Assembly (NCBI GenBank): GCA_937958785.1
Contig: CALGMY010000250.1
Span: 1-5,949 of the forward strand
Length of the DNA stretch: 5,949 nt
Reading direction: 5' to 3'
Source: an uncultured Gammaproteobacteria bacterium
GTDB lineage: Bacteria > Pseudomonadota > Gammaproteobacteria > Steroidobacterales > GCA-2729495
The position numbers and the translations under genes are program-made. Below the pieces are notes generated by a model that was given only the letters and a program-made list of their open reading frames with translations, did no database searches and had not been told where the DNA came from. Shown piece after piece: positions 5,695 through 5,949 of this stretch. Every line of letters begins with the position of its first letter. Within the stretch, counting starts at the first letter, position 1.

Positions 5695-5949
5695 TCAACC
5701 TCCGAGGCATTGGCAGGGATGGGATGACAAGTGGCGCGGGGAGCATACCAAGGCCCCGGCCCTGCGGACGCTAGGGCGACGGCGGCGTGCGACAGTTCCA
5801 GCTGTTGGCGTCGCATTGCGGCGCCCGCCCGGCAGGGGGGCGTTCGTCCCGGCACCGGGCGTCGAGGGTCGTGTGCTGGCCACGTGGCGCACGGCGGTGT
5901 TGAGGAAGGCGATAAACGGCACCGCGAGCAGACCGCCGATGATGCCGCT
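5695..5949 (-). CDS. AI-2E family transporter (PerM-like), C-terminal fragment
   Basis: The open frame enters from the window edge in phase (first codon at 5949-5947) and ends with TGA at 5697-5695, leaving 84 visible residues. The first part, SGIIGGLLAVPFIAFLNTAV, matches the last transmembrane segment of AI-2E/PerM-type polytopic inner-membrane proteins, which usually end with a G-x-L-G-x-LLAVP-type helix. After RHVA the protein continues for about 60 residues rich in Arg, Pro, Thr and Gly, which is longer and more irregular than family tails I know. Codon choice also loosens there (AAT, CCA, ACA, GCT, GGA, ACT), unlike the neighbours. The real end may be nearer 5870 if a frameshift occurred, or the tail may be a genuine extension. 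The stop lies four bases before the cytochrome c' ATG, so the two could share a transcript. The substrate cannot be inferred; the family name reflects one described role. Confidence 0.65.
   Translation of the reverse strand, partial: SGIIGGLLAVPFIAFLNTAVRHVASTRPSTPGAGTNAPLPGGRRNATPTAGTVARRRRPSVRRAGALVCSPRHLSSHPCQCLGG
5699..5703 (-). promoter_or_regulatory. Ribosome binding site of cytochrome c' gene
   Basis: GGAGG on the minus strand with an 8-base spacer to ATG 5690-5688. It settles the short start of cytochrome c' over the longer open frame beginning near 5855. It overlaps the last codons of the upstream transporter-type frame. Confidence 0.8.

Noticed and set aside
4281..5774. Very long plus-strand open frame (about 497 codons) covering both cytochrome genes
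   Set aside because: It is antisense to two unmistakable cytochrome genes with heme motifs and signal peptides. Its product is a low-complexity Gly/Arg/Ala/Val-rich string with no recognisable domain, as expected of shadow frames in GC-rich DNA.
5691..5855. Extended N-terminus of cytochrome c' from 5855
   Set aside because: It would place 55 non-family residues before an obvious signal peptide. ATG 5690 has GGAGG at proper spacing.

Overview
The window comes from a GC-rich bacterium, most likely a proteobacterium and plausibly a gammaproteobacterium. The reasons are codons ending in G or C throughout, a periplasmic cytochrome c', a DUF3391/HD-GYP-type protein and an OmpR-type regulator of the CusR/QseB style. 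All supported genes lie on the minus strand, so the region is transcribed from high to low coordinates. The many long open frames on the plus strand are GC-driven shadows.

Layout in transcription order. (1) 5949-5695: the 3' end of an AI-2E-family (PerM-like) membrane transporter, cut by the window edge. (2) 5690-5235: a cytochrome c' with signal peptide, C-terminal CKGCH and a good ribosome binding site. (3) 5234-4359: a secreted diheme cytochrome c whose TTG start touches the TGA stop of the cytochrome c' gene in the same reading frame. (4) 4222-3005: a 405-residue protein with a DUF3391-like N-terminus and a degenerate HD-GYP domain, in which the HD pair reads Leu-Asp. (5) 2937-2113: a sirtuin with the long-zinc-loop spacing of the SIRT4-like class. 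(6) 1981-776: a 401-residue LuxR-type DNA-binding protein with GAF/PAS-like N-terminal regions. (7) 591-1: an OmpR/PhoB-type response regulator cut by the other window edge.

The two cytochrome genes form a clear operon, probably serving periplasmic electron transfer or binding of NO and similar small ligands. The remaining genes look like separate regulatory and housekeeping units with gaps of about 70-185 bases. A strong intrinsic terminator lies between the LuxR-type gene and the response regulator. An unusually AT-rich patch lies upstream of the LuxR-type gene and is the best place for its promoter.

I found no mobile element, CRISPR array, tRNA or rRNA, and no convincing new multi-gene system. 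The most interesting points are the lost metal ligands in the HD-GYP protein, a first heme domain with no methionine available as axial ligand, the in-frame stop/start junction of the two cytochromes, and the SIRT4-like spacing of the sirtuin.
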